NCBI GenBank assembly: GCA_025936195.1
Contig: JAICTW010000188.1
Location: 1 to 6,049 of the forward strand
DNA from: Flavisolibacter sp.
Lineage (GTDB): Bacteria; Bacteroidota; Bacteroidia; Chitinophagales; Chitinophagaceae
DNA length: 6,049 nucleotides
Reading direction: 5' to 3'
A model generated the notes under the pieces. It was not told the origin of the DNA, ran no database searches, and saw only the letters and a list, made by a program, of their open reading frames with translations. The translations under genes and the position numbers were made by a program. Shown piece by piece: positions 1 through 5,985 of this stretch. Position 1 is the first letter of the stretch. Each line of letters opens with the position of its first letter.

Positions 1-78
1 AAAGGGCTTAATAAAAACCTTAGTCTGGGTATTTGAATACCTTGCACAAACTCGGTTCTGACCGTATTTGATAACCAT
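1..78 (-). CDS. Possible 5' end of a minus-strand gene, cut by the window edge
   Basis: On the minus strand an ATG at 76-78 opens a frame that stays free of stops to the window edge (26 codons, beginning MVIKYGQNRV). It is preceded by an A-rich stretch (GTAAAGAA), which suits Bacteroidota translation starts. An in-frame TAA lies 18 bases upstream of the ATG. If real, it would follow the candidate gene at 112-372 after a 33-nt gap, as in an operon. A competing reading exists on the plus strand: a stop-terminated frame ending at 61 (last residues WVFEYLAQTRF). Both are short enough to be open by chance, and I recognise neither. The call is weak. Confidence 0.2.
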   Translation of the reverse strand, partial: MVIKYGQNRVCARYSNTQTKVFIKPF

Positions 79-111
79 TTCTTTACAAAGCTTTTAGTTA
101 TTGCCTATAAT

Positions 112-372
112 TTATATTATGATAAATAGCCGCTCCGCACAAGAGTCCACGCTTTGTTTGTATTTTTTAGCCACGCTTCTTTCGTGAACTAAATTAGAAG
201 AGTCGTTTAAAGGATTTAATTGCGTATCCTTATTACTGAGTGTGTCTTTATATATTAAATTAGCAGAAAGTAGAATCAGGGTAAAGCAACTAATACTAAC
301 AGCGAAATGTCTAAAACTTTTAAGAGTTATAAATTTCTTTTCAGAAAAAATTCTATCAAGTCCAGACGCCAT
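112..372 (-). CDS. Possible small single-pass membrane protein (86 aa), unknown function
   Basis: This minus-strand frame starts at the ATG at 370-372 and ends with TAA at 112-114. The predicted protein has a basic N-terminus (MASGLDRIFSEKK), one hydrophobic helix at about residues 23-42 (FAVSISCFTLILLSANLIY) and a polar tail rich in Asn, Ser, Lys and Asp, so an N-in orientation would be expected. For 112-306 no long frame on the other strand explains the openness, and the Leu TTA and Asn AAT codons look natural for A+T-rich coding DNA. Against it: the 5' part (307-372) overlaps the longest form of the plus-strand gene, no strong ribosome site is visible, and a hydrophobic frame is what one expects antisense to Lys-rich coding DNA. 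The frame continues open far upstream, but that part is shadow. No family is recognised. Confidence 0.25.
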   Translation of the reverse strand: MASGLDRIFSEKKFITLKSFRHFAVSISCFTLILLSANLIYKDTLSNKDTQLNPLNDSSNLVHERSVAKKYKQSVDSCAERLFIII

Positions 373-1275
373 ACTAACAAGGCCGCATACGCAGACAGAA
401 ATAAAAGCAAACAGACTCAAAAGGATAAGCCAAAAGCGTCCATCGGTGATGAAGAAAATACTACAAGTCCTGATGTGGCACAAATGATTATAGCGAATAG
501 AATTTCCACGAAGGGGCTTTATATTAGTACTGCTTTGTTCATTATTACTCTTTTTGCTTTGGCTGGTTCGTTCTACTCTACTTTTTTGACTCGTAGGGCT
601 CTCCAAGATTCGAGAACAAATGCCATAGAGGAATCTGTGAGGAATAGAGCTATTGATCAGCGTAGCCAAGATGCGCTTGATCTGTCCAGAGAACAGTTTG
701 AAGAAGGGAAAAAATACAATGATTCTACGATAACAATCTCCAATCAGTCTTTGCAAGCGCAGATAAACTCTATCAAAGAAACTCAAAGGCAGTTTGAAAT
801 CAATAACAAGCCTTTTTTGCAGTGCTCCGATTTTACAGTTGTTCAATTTGAAGCCGGTAAGCCTATTAAAATAGCATTCAAACTGGCTAATATTGGTAAT
901 GCTCCCGCAAGAGTTTTCAGAAAAAGGCTTGGCGCTAAAATTGAAAAGGAAATAGAACTTCATCCTGAGGTGTATATCTCTAAGGAAAAAGACGATGAGG
1001 CTGTTAGCCTTACATATTTGACAAGTCAATATGCCACCATTGAATTGTTTACTAGAAATCTTCCTGTAACTAAGGAAGATTACGAAGCAGCAATAAACAA
1101 AACAAAACTTTTCTGCTTTTATGGGGAGATTGAATATGTAAATGAAACAAATCAAAAAAATAGAATACTTAGGTTTAGTGCTATTCTTTTATCGCCGAAT
1201 GGAAAAGAATATAAATTGGTTTACCTTAAAAATTTTGATGTACCGAAAAGCGAACACCTCAAACCGTTAAAATAG
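307..1275 (+). CDS. Membrane-anchored coiled-coil protein of unknown function (322 aa)
   Basis: A hypothetical protein. From the 307 start, residues 1-60 are polar and very basic, residues about 71-94 form one transmembrane helix (LYISTALFIITLFALAGSF), residues about 95-165 are Gln, Glu, Arg and Ser rich and likely coiled coil, and residues about 168-315 look like a beta-rich domain that opens with NKPFLQ and contains a NIGNAPA turn at 195-201. The layout of helix, coiled coil, QFEI-N-(K/R)P-(F/Y)L and N-x-G-x-(A/T)PA resembles a broad group of uncharacterised bacterial membrane proteins; that comparison is from memory. No catalytic motif is visible. The start is uncertain: ATG 484 (MIIANRIS) gives 263 aa, keeps the helix and avoids overlap with the minus-strand frame at 112-372. 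Neither ATG has a Shine-Dalgarno site. Up to 1188 the gene has no TTA, CTA or TCA codon, which keeps the antisense frame open. It converges on the TPR gene across a repeat-rich gap. Confidence 0.75.
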   Translation: MSKTFKSYKFLFRKNSIKSRRHTNKAAYADRNKSKQTQKDKPKASIGDEENTTSPDVAQMIIANRISTKGLYISTALFIITLFALAGSFYSTFLTRRALQDSRTNAIEESVRNRAIDQRSQDALDLSREQFEEGKKYNDSTITISNQSLQAQINSIKETQRQFEINNKPFLQCSDFTVVQFEAGKPIKIAFKLANIGNAPARVFRKRLGAKIEKEIELHPEVYISKEKDDEAVSLTYLTSQYATIELFTRNLPVTKEDYEAAINKTKLFCFYGEIEYVNETNQKNRILRFSAILLSPNGKEYKLVYLKNFDVPKSEHLKPLK

Positions 1276-1299
1276 CTCTCAATACTTCGCCCCTGCTTC

Positions 1300-1323
1300 G
1301 CCGTTGGAATGGGAAACAACGGC
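1300..1323. repeat. Small hairpin downstream of the membrane-protein gene
   Basis: GCCGTTG (1300-1306) pairs perfectly with CAACGGC (1317-1323) around a 10-nt loop. It begins 25 nt after the stop codon at 1275. No T-run follows it, so it is not a canonical intrinsic terminator, though it could stabilise the 3' end of the transcript. Confidence 0.5.
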
Positions 1324-1335
1324 AACCAACGCTCT

Positions 1336-1407
1336 TATCCTTCCCTACGGTCAGGATTGAACAACTTTTCAAGTTGTATTTGCTATTAATAAAAAATACA
1401 AACAGCC
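1336..1407. repeat. Direct repeat copy A (about 72 bp), with two alternative hairpins
   Basis: This stretch is repeated imperfectly at 1683-1752, same orientation. Shared blocks include TATCCTTCCC, GGTCAG, ATTGAACAA, GTTGTATT, GCTATT and ATAAAAAATACAA. Copy A can fold as ACAACTT/AAGTTGT (1361-1367 with 1371-1377, loop TTC) or as TTGTATTT/AAATACAA (1374-1381 with 1394-1401). The two stems share bases 1374-1377 and so exclude each other. I see no coding potential. It may be a dispersed intergenic repeat or a regulatory leader; function unknown. Confidence 0.7.
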
Positions 1408-1430
1408 GCCATCGCGATTACCCTCGCGTC

Positions 1431-1466
1431 GTGGATTTTGGATAGCAAAAAAGCAACAAAATCCAC
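1431..1466. repeat. 10-bp perfect inverted repeat
   Basis: GTGGATTTTG (1431-1440) and CAAAATCCAC (1457-1466) are perfect reverse complements around a 16-nt A-rich spacer. A short CCTG/CAGG hairpin follows directly at 1468-1478. No T-run follows on either strand, so a terminator role is not obvious. It lies between direct repeat A and the large palindrome. Confidence 0.65.
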
Positions 1467-1503
1467 CCCTGTCACAGGCTAAGCTATTTAATCATAATAT
1501 AGA

Positions 1504-1651
1504 GTTATAAGCAAAGCTATCGGTCGTTCAAAGCAAACATGCGTGATGGTCTGCTTCAGACTTAAGGATTTTTTAAACGCTAAGGTGTAAACGAGTTTTT
1601 AACGTGTTTAAAAAATCCTTAAGTCTTAAGCAGACACGCTTCGCTTATAAC
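1504..1651. repeat. 148-bp imperfect palindrome, MITE-like or large hairpin element
   Basis: The outer arms are GTTATAAGCAAAGC (1504-1517) and GCTTCGCTTATAAC (1638-1651), 14 bp with one mismatch. The inner arms run 1549-1578 and 1606-1635, 30 bp with a single mismatch (C1557 against the position matching A in the other arm). The inner loop is 27 nt. On the right the two arms are only 2 nt apart; on the left they are separated by 31 nt (1518-1548), as if extra DNA had been inserted or kept there. Within that spacer GCGT (1541-1544) can also pair with ACGC at 1636-1639. No clear target-site duplication flanks the element and it holds no reading frame of note. A non-autonomous mobile element, a REP-type repeat or a bidirectional terminator between converging genes are all possible. 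Confidence 0.8.
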
Positions 1652-1682
1652 TTCATTTTATGTTAATCAGGCGTACCGCACG

Positions 1683-1752
1683 TATCCTTCCCCTTGGTCA
1701 GAATTGAACAAACTTTCAGTTGTATTGCTATTTATAAAAAATACAACAAGCC
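1683..1752. repeat. Direct repeat copy B (about 70 bp)
   Basis: This is the second copy of the repeat at 1336-1407, same orientation, differing by scattered substitutions and single-base indels. It keeps both hairpins: ACAA-CT/AGTTGT with one bulged A (1708-1714 with 1718-1723) and GTTGTATT/AATACAAC (1719-1726 with 1740-1747). The two stems again overlap. The changed stem bases remain paired in this copy, which hints that the fold matters. It lies between the large palindrome and the terminator of the TPR gene. Confidence 0.7.
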
Positions 1753-1768
1753 ATTACTTTAGCTCTAT

Positions 1769-1798
1769 AAAACAAAAAGCCGCATCGCTGCGGCTCTT
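1769..1798 (-). terminator. Intrinsic terminator of the gyrA-TPR unit
   Basis: Read on the minus strand, AGCCGCA and TGCGGCT form a perfect 7-bp GC-rich stem (1795-1789 with 1784-1778) with a 4-nt loop, followed at once by TTTTTGTTTT. The stem can extend by a G-T and two A-T pairs. It starts 19 nt after the stop codon of the TPR gene. The U-tract is on the minus strand only, so it serves that gene and not the converging plus-strand gene. Confidence 0.9.
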
Positions 1799-1814
1799 AA
1801 AATTTCATCAACTC

Positions 1815-3059
1815 CTATTGTAATTGCTTTATTAGATTTTGATATTCCGTCACCTTTGCTGTATTCTTCTTCATTTGATAATAATCCACAAGGTCTCTCA
1901 GCACCTCTTTATAATAGATCTTATCTACCTGTTTCAAATCTTTTTGCTGTGCATACAAATCAGCAGCTTTTTGCGAATAGGTTGCCAGTTCATCATACTT
2001 CTGATTGATTTTCGCATCAACATCTTTCCTTTTGGCAACATCTGCAGGTGCATTACCTTTTATAGCTCTCTTTTGATCGTCCAGGTCAGCGATCTGGTTA
2101 TTGATATTTCGGCTCATTAAATAGTTTGCCATTGGCGTTTGCTGCAAGGCCATTGTTTGCTGCAGGATCTGTGTGAGTGTATCCTGTCTTTGTGCATAAT
2201 CTGCAGGTTTGGTTTCATTGGAATAGGTATAATTGAAATACAATACTGCATAATCCAACGACATGTCATAATCATTAGGATACTTTTGCATGAGCTCTTT
2301 GTACTTGGCAAGCTTTTGCACTTTATCATCACCTACCATTTCTAATTCATAAGCCGGCCATCTGTCGTATTTAGGGAACACGGCTTCGCCAATGTTTAAA
2401 TATTTACGGGTGTTAGCTGTGTCCTTATTCAACAAATAATAATTCACCACATATTCGTACACACTGGAAAGTGTAGTATCCGGAACTCTCCTGTCCATTA
2501 ACATGGAATAGTATTTCACCGCCAGTTCTTTGTTTTTCATTTGCTCCGCAGCAACACCGGCATACAAAACAGAAGTTGTATCAAAAGCTGTATTTGTGAA
2601 ATTGTATTTCTTCAGCAGGTCAAAAGTTTCAACTGCTTTTGCAAAATTGTTGTAGGCTTGCTGATATTGTTTTTTATTGTACAGGTCCGCACCTGTTTTG
2701 AAATAATCTGAATAAATATCAAAAACGGTTTTGTTCCCTTCTAAAGTGGACAATAGGAATCTTTTATTTTCTGGTTGCTTTTCTTCGATGTTCAAATAAT
2801 GACTAATGGCATCAAAAGCTGCAGTAGAAAGTGTCGTATCCTCGGGATGTGTCTTCGCCAGATTGTGATAAACCTGTGCTTTATAAAACAAAGCTTCGGA
2901 ATTGTTTTGATTTTTTGGATCAGCCATTACCTTATCAATTTTTTCCTTGGCTTCGTCCCATTTTCCTTTGCTGATCTTTTCTTTTACATCATCTATTTTT
3001 TGGGCAAAGACGCCGCTGAATGATGTGGCAAGCAACAGAGCTAATACTAGTTTACGCAT
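1815..3059 (-). CDS. Exported tetratricopeptide-repeat (TPR) protein, 414 aa
   Basis: This is probably a periplasmic or envelope TPR scaffold protein; the partner is unknown. Residues 1-20 are a signal peptide: MRK, a hydrophobic core, then FAQ followed by KIDD, typical of Bacteroidota signal peptidase I sites, with no lipobox Cys. The mature part is helical with TPR-like units around residues 33-70 (KWDEAKEKI, EALFYKAQVYHNLAKT), 122-148 (YNKKQYQQAYNNFAKAVETF), 167-188 and 360-412, plus a charged helix at about 320-358. The start at 3059 is chosen because the signal peptide begins there. An upstream in-frame ATG at 3212 would add 51 basic residues read inside gyrA and bury the signal peptide. 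The start lies 22 nt after the gyrA stop with an A-rich leader (CCAAAAAAAGAAACA), so it is likely co-transcribed with gyrA. I recall TPR genes next to gyrA in other Bacteroidota, but no functional link is established here. Confidence 0.9.
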   Translation of the reverse strand: MRKLVLALLLATSFSGVFAQKIDDVKEKISKGKWDEAKEKIDKVMADPKNQNNSEALFYKAQVYHNLAKTHPEDTTLSTAAFDAISHYLNIEEKQPENKRFLLSTLEGNKTVFDIYSDYFKTGADLYNKKQYQQAYNNFAKAVETFDLLKKYNFTNTAFDTTSVLYAGVAAEQMKNKELAVKYYSMLMDRRVPDTTLSSVYEYVVNYYLLNKDTANTRKYLNIGEAVFPKYDRWPAYELEMVGDDKVQKLAKYKELMQKYPNDYDMSLDYAVLYFNYTYSNETKPADYAQRQDTLTQILQQTMALQQTPMANYLMSRNINNQIADLDDQKRAIKGNAPADVAKRKDVDAKINQKYDELATYSQKAADLYAQQKDLKQVDKIYYKEVLRDLVDYYQMKKNTAKVTEYQNLIKQLQ

Positions 3060-3081
3060 TGTTTCTTTTTTTGGTATAAAA

Positions 3082-5646
3082 TTACGGTTGAACCGGGTTC
3101 TCTTCTTCAGATGAATTTTCCTCCTGATTGGTTGTTTCTTCGTTTTCGCTAACCAGCTTTTCTTCTTCCTGGTCTTCAATTTTGGTAATGGCCGCAATTT
3201 CATCGCCTTCATCCAACCGGATCAATTTCACACCTTGCGTTGCTCTTCCCTGCTCACTGACATCCGCTACATTCATACGAATGGTAATTCCGCTTTTACA
3301 AGTAATAATCAGGTCTTCTTTTTCCGATACATCCAAAATGCCAACCAGCTTTCCTGTTTTATCGGTAACGCTGATCGTCTTCACTCCTTTACCGCCACGA
3401 TTGGTAATGCGGTAATCATCAACAACAGTACGTTTTCCGTACCCTTTTTCACTTACCACCAAAACCGTTCTTTCGGGCGAAGACGGATCAACCGTGATCA
3501 AACCAATTACTTCATCATTGGTATCATCCACTTCTATACCGCCAACACCAATGGCGCCTCTTCCTGTAGGACGAACCTTGGTTTCAGGAAAGCGTATTGC
3601 TCTACCAGATGCAACGGCCATCATAATTTCACAATTACCGCCGGTTAATTTTGCTTCCAACAACTGATCGCCTTCGTTAATGGTGATGGCATTGACACCA
3701 GTTTGCCGCGGACGGCTGAAATCTGCCAACGCAGTCTTTTTGATAACACCTCTTTTGGTGCAAAGAACAATGTAATGACTGCTCACAAAATCCACATCCC
3801 GCAAATCTTTTACATCAATGATGGCACGGATCTTATCATCAGGAGATATCTGTAATAAATTTTGAATGGCCCTTCCCTTGCTGTTCTTCTCTCCTTCCGG
3901 AATTTCATACACATTCAGCCAATAGCATCTTCCTTTTTCGGTAAAGAACAACATGGTGTGATGCGTGGATGCTACAAAAAGATGTTCAATAAAATCTTCC
4001 TCTCTTGTTTTGCCGCCAACGGCTCCTCTTCCACCACGTTTTTGCGCACGGAACTCTGTTGCCGATGTACGCTTGATATATCCTAAATGCGAAATGGTGA
4101 TAACAACATCTTCTTCTTTGATCAGGTCTTTAATGCTTACTTCATTATCTAAATACGTGATCTCTGTTCTTCTTGCATCACCAAATTTCTCTTTTACTTC
4201 AGCCAATTCAGTTTTGATAATGTCGTAACGCATACTTTCATTAGCAAGAATTTCTTTCAAATGCGCAATTAACTTCATCAGTTCATCATATTCCTGCTTG
4301 ATCTTTTCTCTTTCCATTCCGGTCAATCGCTGTAAGCGCAATTCCAGAATAGCTTTGGCCTGGATTTCATCCAATCCCCAACCAGCATTCACCAAATTGT
4401 CTTTCGCAATTTCAGGATTAGCCGATGCACGGATCAAAGCAATCACTTCATCTAAATGGTCAAGAGCAATTAAATAACCTTGCAAAATATGAGCTCTTTT
4501 CTCTGCTTCTCTTAATTCAAACTGCGTGCGGCGAAGAACCACTTCATGACGGAATTCAACAAACTCACTGATCAACTCTTTCAAATTCAAAATACGCGGA
4601 CGGCCTTTCACCAGTGCCACGTTGTTGATTCCATAAGAAGTTTGTAACTCAGTGAATTTATATAATTGATTGATGATAACGTTCGCAACCGCATCACGTT
4701 TCAGATCAATAACCACCCGTGTTCCTTCTTTCTGGTTCGATTCATTATTAACGTGAGCAATTCCTTCAATTATTTTTTCATTCACCAGTTGGCCAATGCG
4801 ATCACACAGGGCATCACGGTTTACCTGGTAAGGAACTTCCGTAATGATGATCTGCTCTCTTCCACTTGGTTTGGTGTCAACATGTAACTTACCACGCAAT
4901 ACCACCCTGCCGCGGCCAAAATGAAATCCTGCTTTTATTCCTTCCATTCCGTAAATAGTTCCACCGGTTGGAAAATCAGGAGCTTTCACATGCTGCATCA
5001 ATTCATCAATTGTGATGTCACGATTATCAATAAAAGCAACGCAACCATCGATCACCTCACTTAAATTGTGCGGCATCATATTAGTAGCCATACCAACGGC
5101 AATGCCACTGGAGCCGTTTATTAGCAATTGAGGAATTCGGGATGGTAAAACCGTAGGTTCTTCTAATGAATCATCGAAATTCAATTGAAAATCTACAGTC
5201 TCTTTTTCAATATCCTGCAACATGGCTTCGGCCATGCGGGACATGCGGGCTTCAGTATAACGCATTGCAGCCGGACCATCGCCATCCTGGTTACCAAAGT
5301 TTCCCTGCTTGTCAATCAAAGTGTAACGGATATTCCATTCCTGCGCCATGCGTACCATAGCATCGTACACCGAAGTGTCTCCATGCGGATGATATTTACC
5401 CAACACTTCACCAACAATACGTGCCGATTTTTTAAAAGGGCGGTTATGATACATGCCCATGTCATTCATGGCGTGTAAAATGCGGCGGTGCACGGGTTTT
5501 AATCCGTCGCGAACATCGGGCAAAGCACGTCCAACGATCACCGACATTGAGTAGTCAATGTAGGCGGTTTTCATTTGCTCTTCGATGTTTACGGGTATAA
5601 TGCGATTACTATCGTTTGTCTGCTGAGGTAGTGAATTTTCTTCCAT
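3082..5646 (-). CDS. gyrA: DNA gyrase subunit A
   Basis: This is the breakage-reunion subunit of gyrase (A2B2 with GyrB), which introduces negative supercoils using ATP. At 854 aa it is close to the E. coli length of 875. Residues about 35-165 hold the winged-helix DNA-cleavage region: GLKPVHRRIL (48-57), the quinolone-determining stretch with GKYHPHGDTSVYD (83-95), and the catalytic Tyr130 in AAMRYTEARMS. The tower follows, then the coiled-coil/C-gate with QAKAILELRLQRLTG (429-443). The C-terminal beta-pinwheel spans about 500-815 and opens with GyrA box QKRGGRG (535-541), which marks gyrase rather than ParC of topoisomerase IV. The last 35 or so residues are a Glu-rich tail. The E. coli Ser83 position is Thr91 and the Asp87 position is Asp95, so the hydroxyl and acid that hold quinolones through the metal-water bridge are kept. 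The start ATG gives MEENSLPQQ with no Shine-Dalgarno site. The frame is intact. Confidence 0.98.
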   Translation of the reverse strand: MEENSLPQQTNDSNRIIPVNIEEQMKTAYIDYSMSVIVGRALPDVRDGLKPVHRRILHAMNDMGMYHNRPFKKSARIVGEVLGKYHPHGDTSVYDAMVRMAQEWNIRYTLIDKQGNFGNQDGDGPAAMRYTEARMSRMAEAMLQDIEKETVDFQLNFDDSLEEPTVLPSRIPQLLINGSSGIAVGMATNMMPHNLSEVIDGCVAFIDNRDITIDELMQHVKAPDFPTGGTIYGMEGIKAGFHFGRGRVVLRGKLHVDTKPSGREQIIITEVPYQVNRDALCDRIGQLVNEKIIEGIAHVNNESNQKEGTRVVIDLKRDAVANVIINQLYKFTELQTSYGINNVALVKGRPRILNLKELISEFVEFRHEVVLRRTQFELREAEKRAHILQGYLIALDHLDEVIALIRASANPEIAKDNLVNAGWGLDEIQAKAILELRLQRLTGMEREKIKQEYDELMKLIAHLKEILANESMRYDIIKTELAEVKEKFGDARRTEITYLDNEVSIKDLIKEEDVVITISHLGYIKRTSATEFRAQKRGGRGAVGGKTREEDFIEHLFVASTHHTMLFFTEKGRCYWLNVYEIPEGEKNSKGRAIQNLLQISPDDKIRAIIDVKDLRDVDFVSSHYIVLCTKRGVIKKTALADFSRPRQTGVNAITINEGDQLLEAKLTGGNCEIMMAVASGRAIRFPETKVRPTGRGAIGVGGIEVDDTNDEVIGLITVDPSSPERTVLVVSEKGYGKRTVVDDYRITNRGGKGVKTISVTDKTGKLVGILDVSEKEDLIITCKSGITIRMNVADVSEQGRATQGVKLIRLDEGDEIAAITKIEDQEEEKLVSENEETTNQEENSSEEENPVQP

Positions 5647-5682
5647 TCGTTCTGCTTGTAACTAAAAAGTTTTTGAGGTCTG

Positions 5683-5690
5683 CAAATGTA
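5683..5690 (-). promoter_or_regulatory. gyrA promoter, Bacteroidota-type -7 element
   Basis: The minus strand reads TACATTTG here, an exact match to the Bacteroidota -7 consensus TAnnTTTG. It sits 36 nt upstream of the gyrA ATG, so transcription would start near 5676 and leave a leader of about 30 nt. The -33 TTTG element is not well matched at the usual 19-21 nt spacing; a TTTT run lies 15 nt upstream of the -7 element. Confidence 0.6.
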
Positions 5691-5796
5691 CCGGATTTAT
5701 GCCTGAAAACCTGATGATTTTAAAGCATTTTAAGGACATATTATCATTGTTTTTCAGAGGTGCTTGACGGTGTTTTGTTTCTGGTGGGAATTTAGC

Positions 5797-5916
5797 ATGA
5801 GCAACGAAAAAAGAAAGTACCAACGAAGGCAAAATAGTTACGATAAAGAAGGTACCTGGCGTGTTCAAGAGAGAAATTTTTTTTCAATGGAGATGAATGG
5901 TTGTGGCGGCCATTGA
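5797..5916 (+). CDS. Possible small basic protein (39 aa), divergent from gyrA
   Basis: An ATG at 5797 opens a 39-codon frame ending in TGA at 5914-5916. The predicted peptide is strongly charged (begins MSNEKRKYQRRQ, basic overall), has aromatic residues spread through it and ends NGCGGH. GGTGGG lies 10 nt before the ATG and could act as a weak ribosome site. A near-match to the -7 element (TATCATTG) lies at about 5742-5749 on the plus strand. T-rich DNA follows the stop. The antisense frame is open too (5662-5868), but it would run across the gyrA promoter and is probably a shadow. No family is recognised, and a frame this short can occur by chance. Confidence 0.3.
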   Translation: MSNEKRKYQRRQNSYDKEGTWRVQERNFFSMEMNGCGGH

Positions 5917-5967
5917 TTTTTTATTTGAAATAGTTCTTTATAAGAAAGTTGAATTATGTACTTAGCT

Positions 5968-5985
5968 GTCCCGCTTTGGCGGGAC
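5968..5985. repeat. GC-rich hairpin near the right edge
   Basis: GTCCCGC (5968-5974) and GCGGGAC (5979-5985) form a perfect 7-bp stem with a TTTG loop. No T-run follows on either strand, so a simple intrinsic terminator is not supported. The rest of 5917-6049 is A+T-rich and holds no gene I can support. A minus-strand frame enters from the right edge and stops at 5954-5956 (31 codons, including SPAKAGQLST across the hairpin), which could be the end of a gene beyond the window or chance. Confidence 0.6.

Noticed and set aside
2..61. Plus-strand C-terminal gene fragment at the left edge (ends WVFEYLAQTRF)
   Set aside because: Only 19 codons are visible, which is easily open by chance, and the overlapping minus-strand frame has a plausible start. 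No family is recognised.
484..1155. The long minus-strand open frame opposite the membrane-protein gene
   Set aside because: Its codons are exact reverse complements of the plus-strand codons. It is open only because the plus-strand gene has no TTA, CTA or TCA codon there. The product is Phe, Cys and Ile rich without domain structure.
1504..1651. Integron attC site
   Set aside because: The arms begin GTT and end AAC on the same strand, the reverse of the attC layout (RYYYAAC then GTTRRRY). No integrase or cassette array is present, and the arms are longer and more perfect than in attC.
1276..1814. CRISPR array
   Set aside because: There are only two copies of the 70-bp repeat, both degenerate, about 275 bp apart, with no regular spacers and no cas genes.
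3060..3212. N-terminal extension of the TPR gene into gyrA
   Set aside because: The 51 added residues are a Lys/Arg-rich readout of the gyrA 3' end, and they would place a clear signal peptide in the middle of the protein.
5662..5868. 68-aa minus-strand frame upstream of gyrA with a hydrophobic N-terminus
   Set aside because: It runs across the gyrA -7 element and ends 15 nt before the gyrA start. Its second half has no protein-like features, and it is antisense to the more protein-like 5797-5916 frame.
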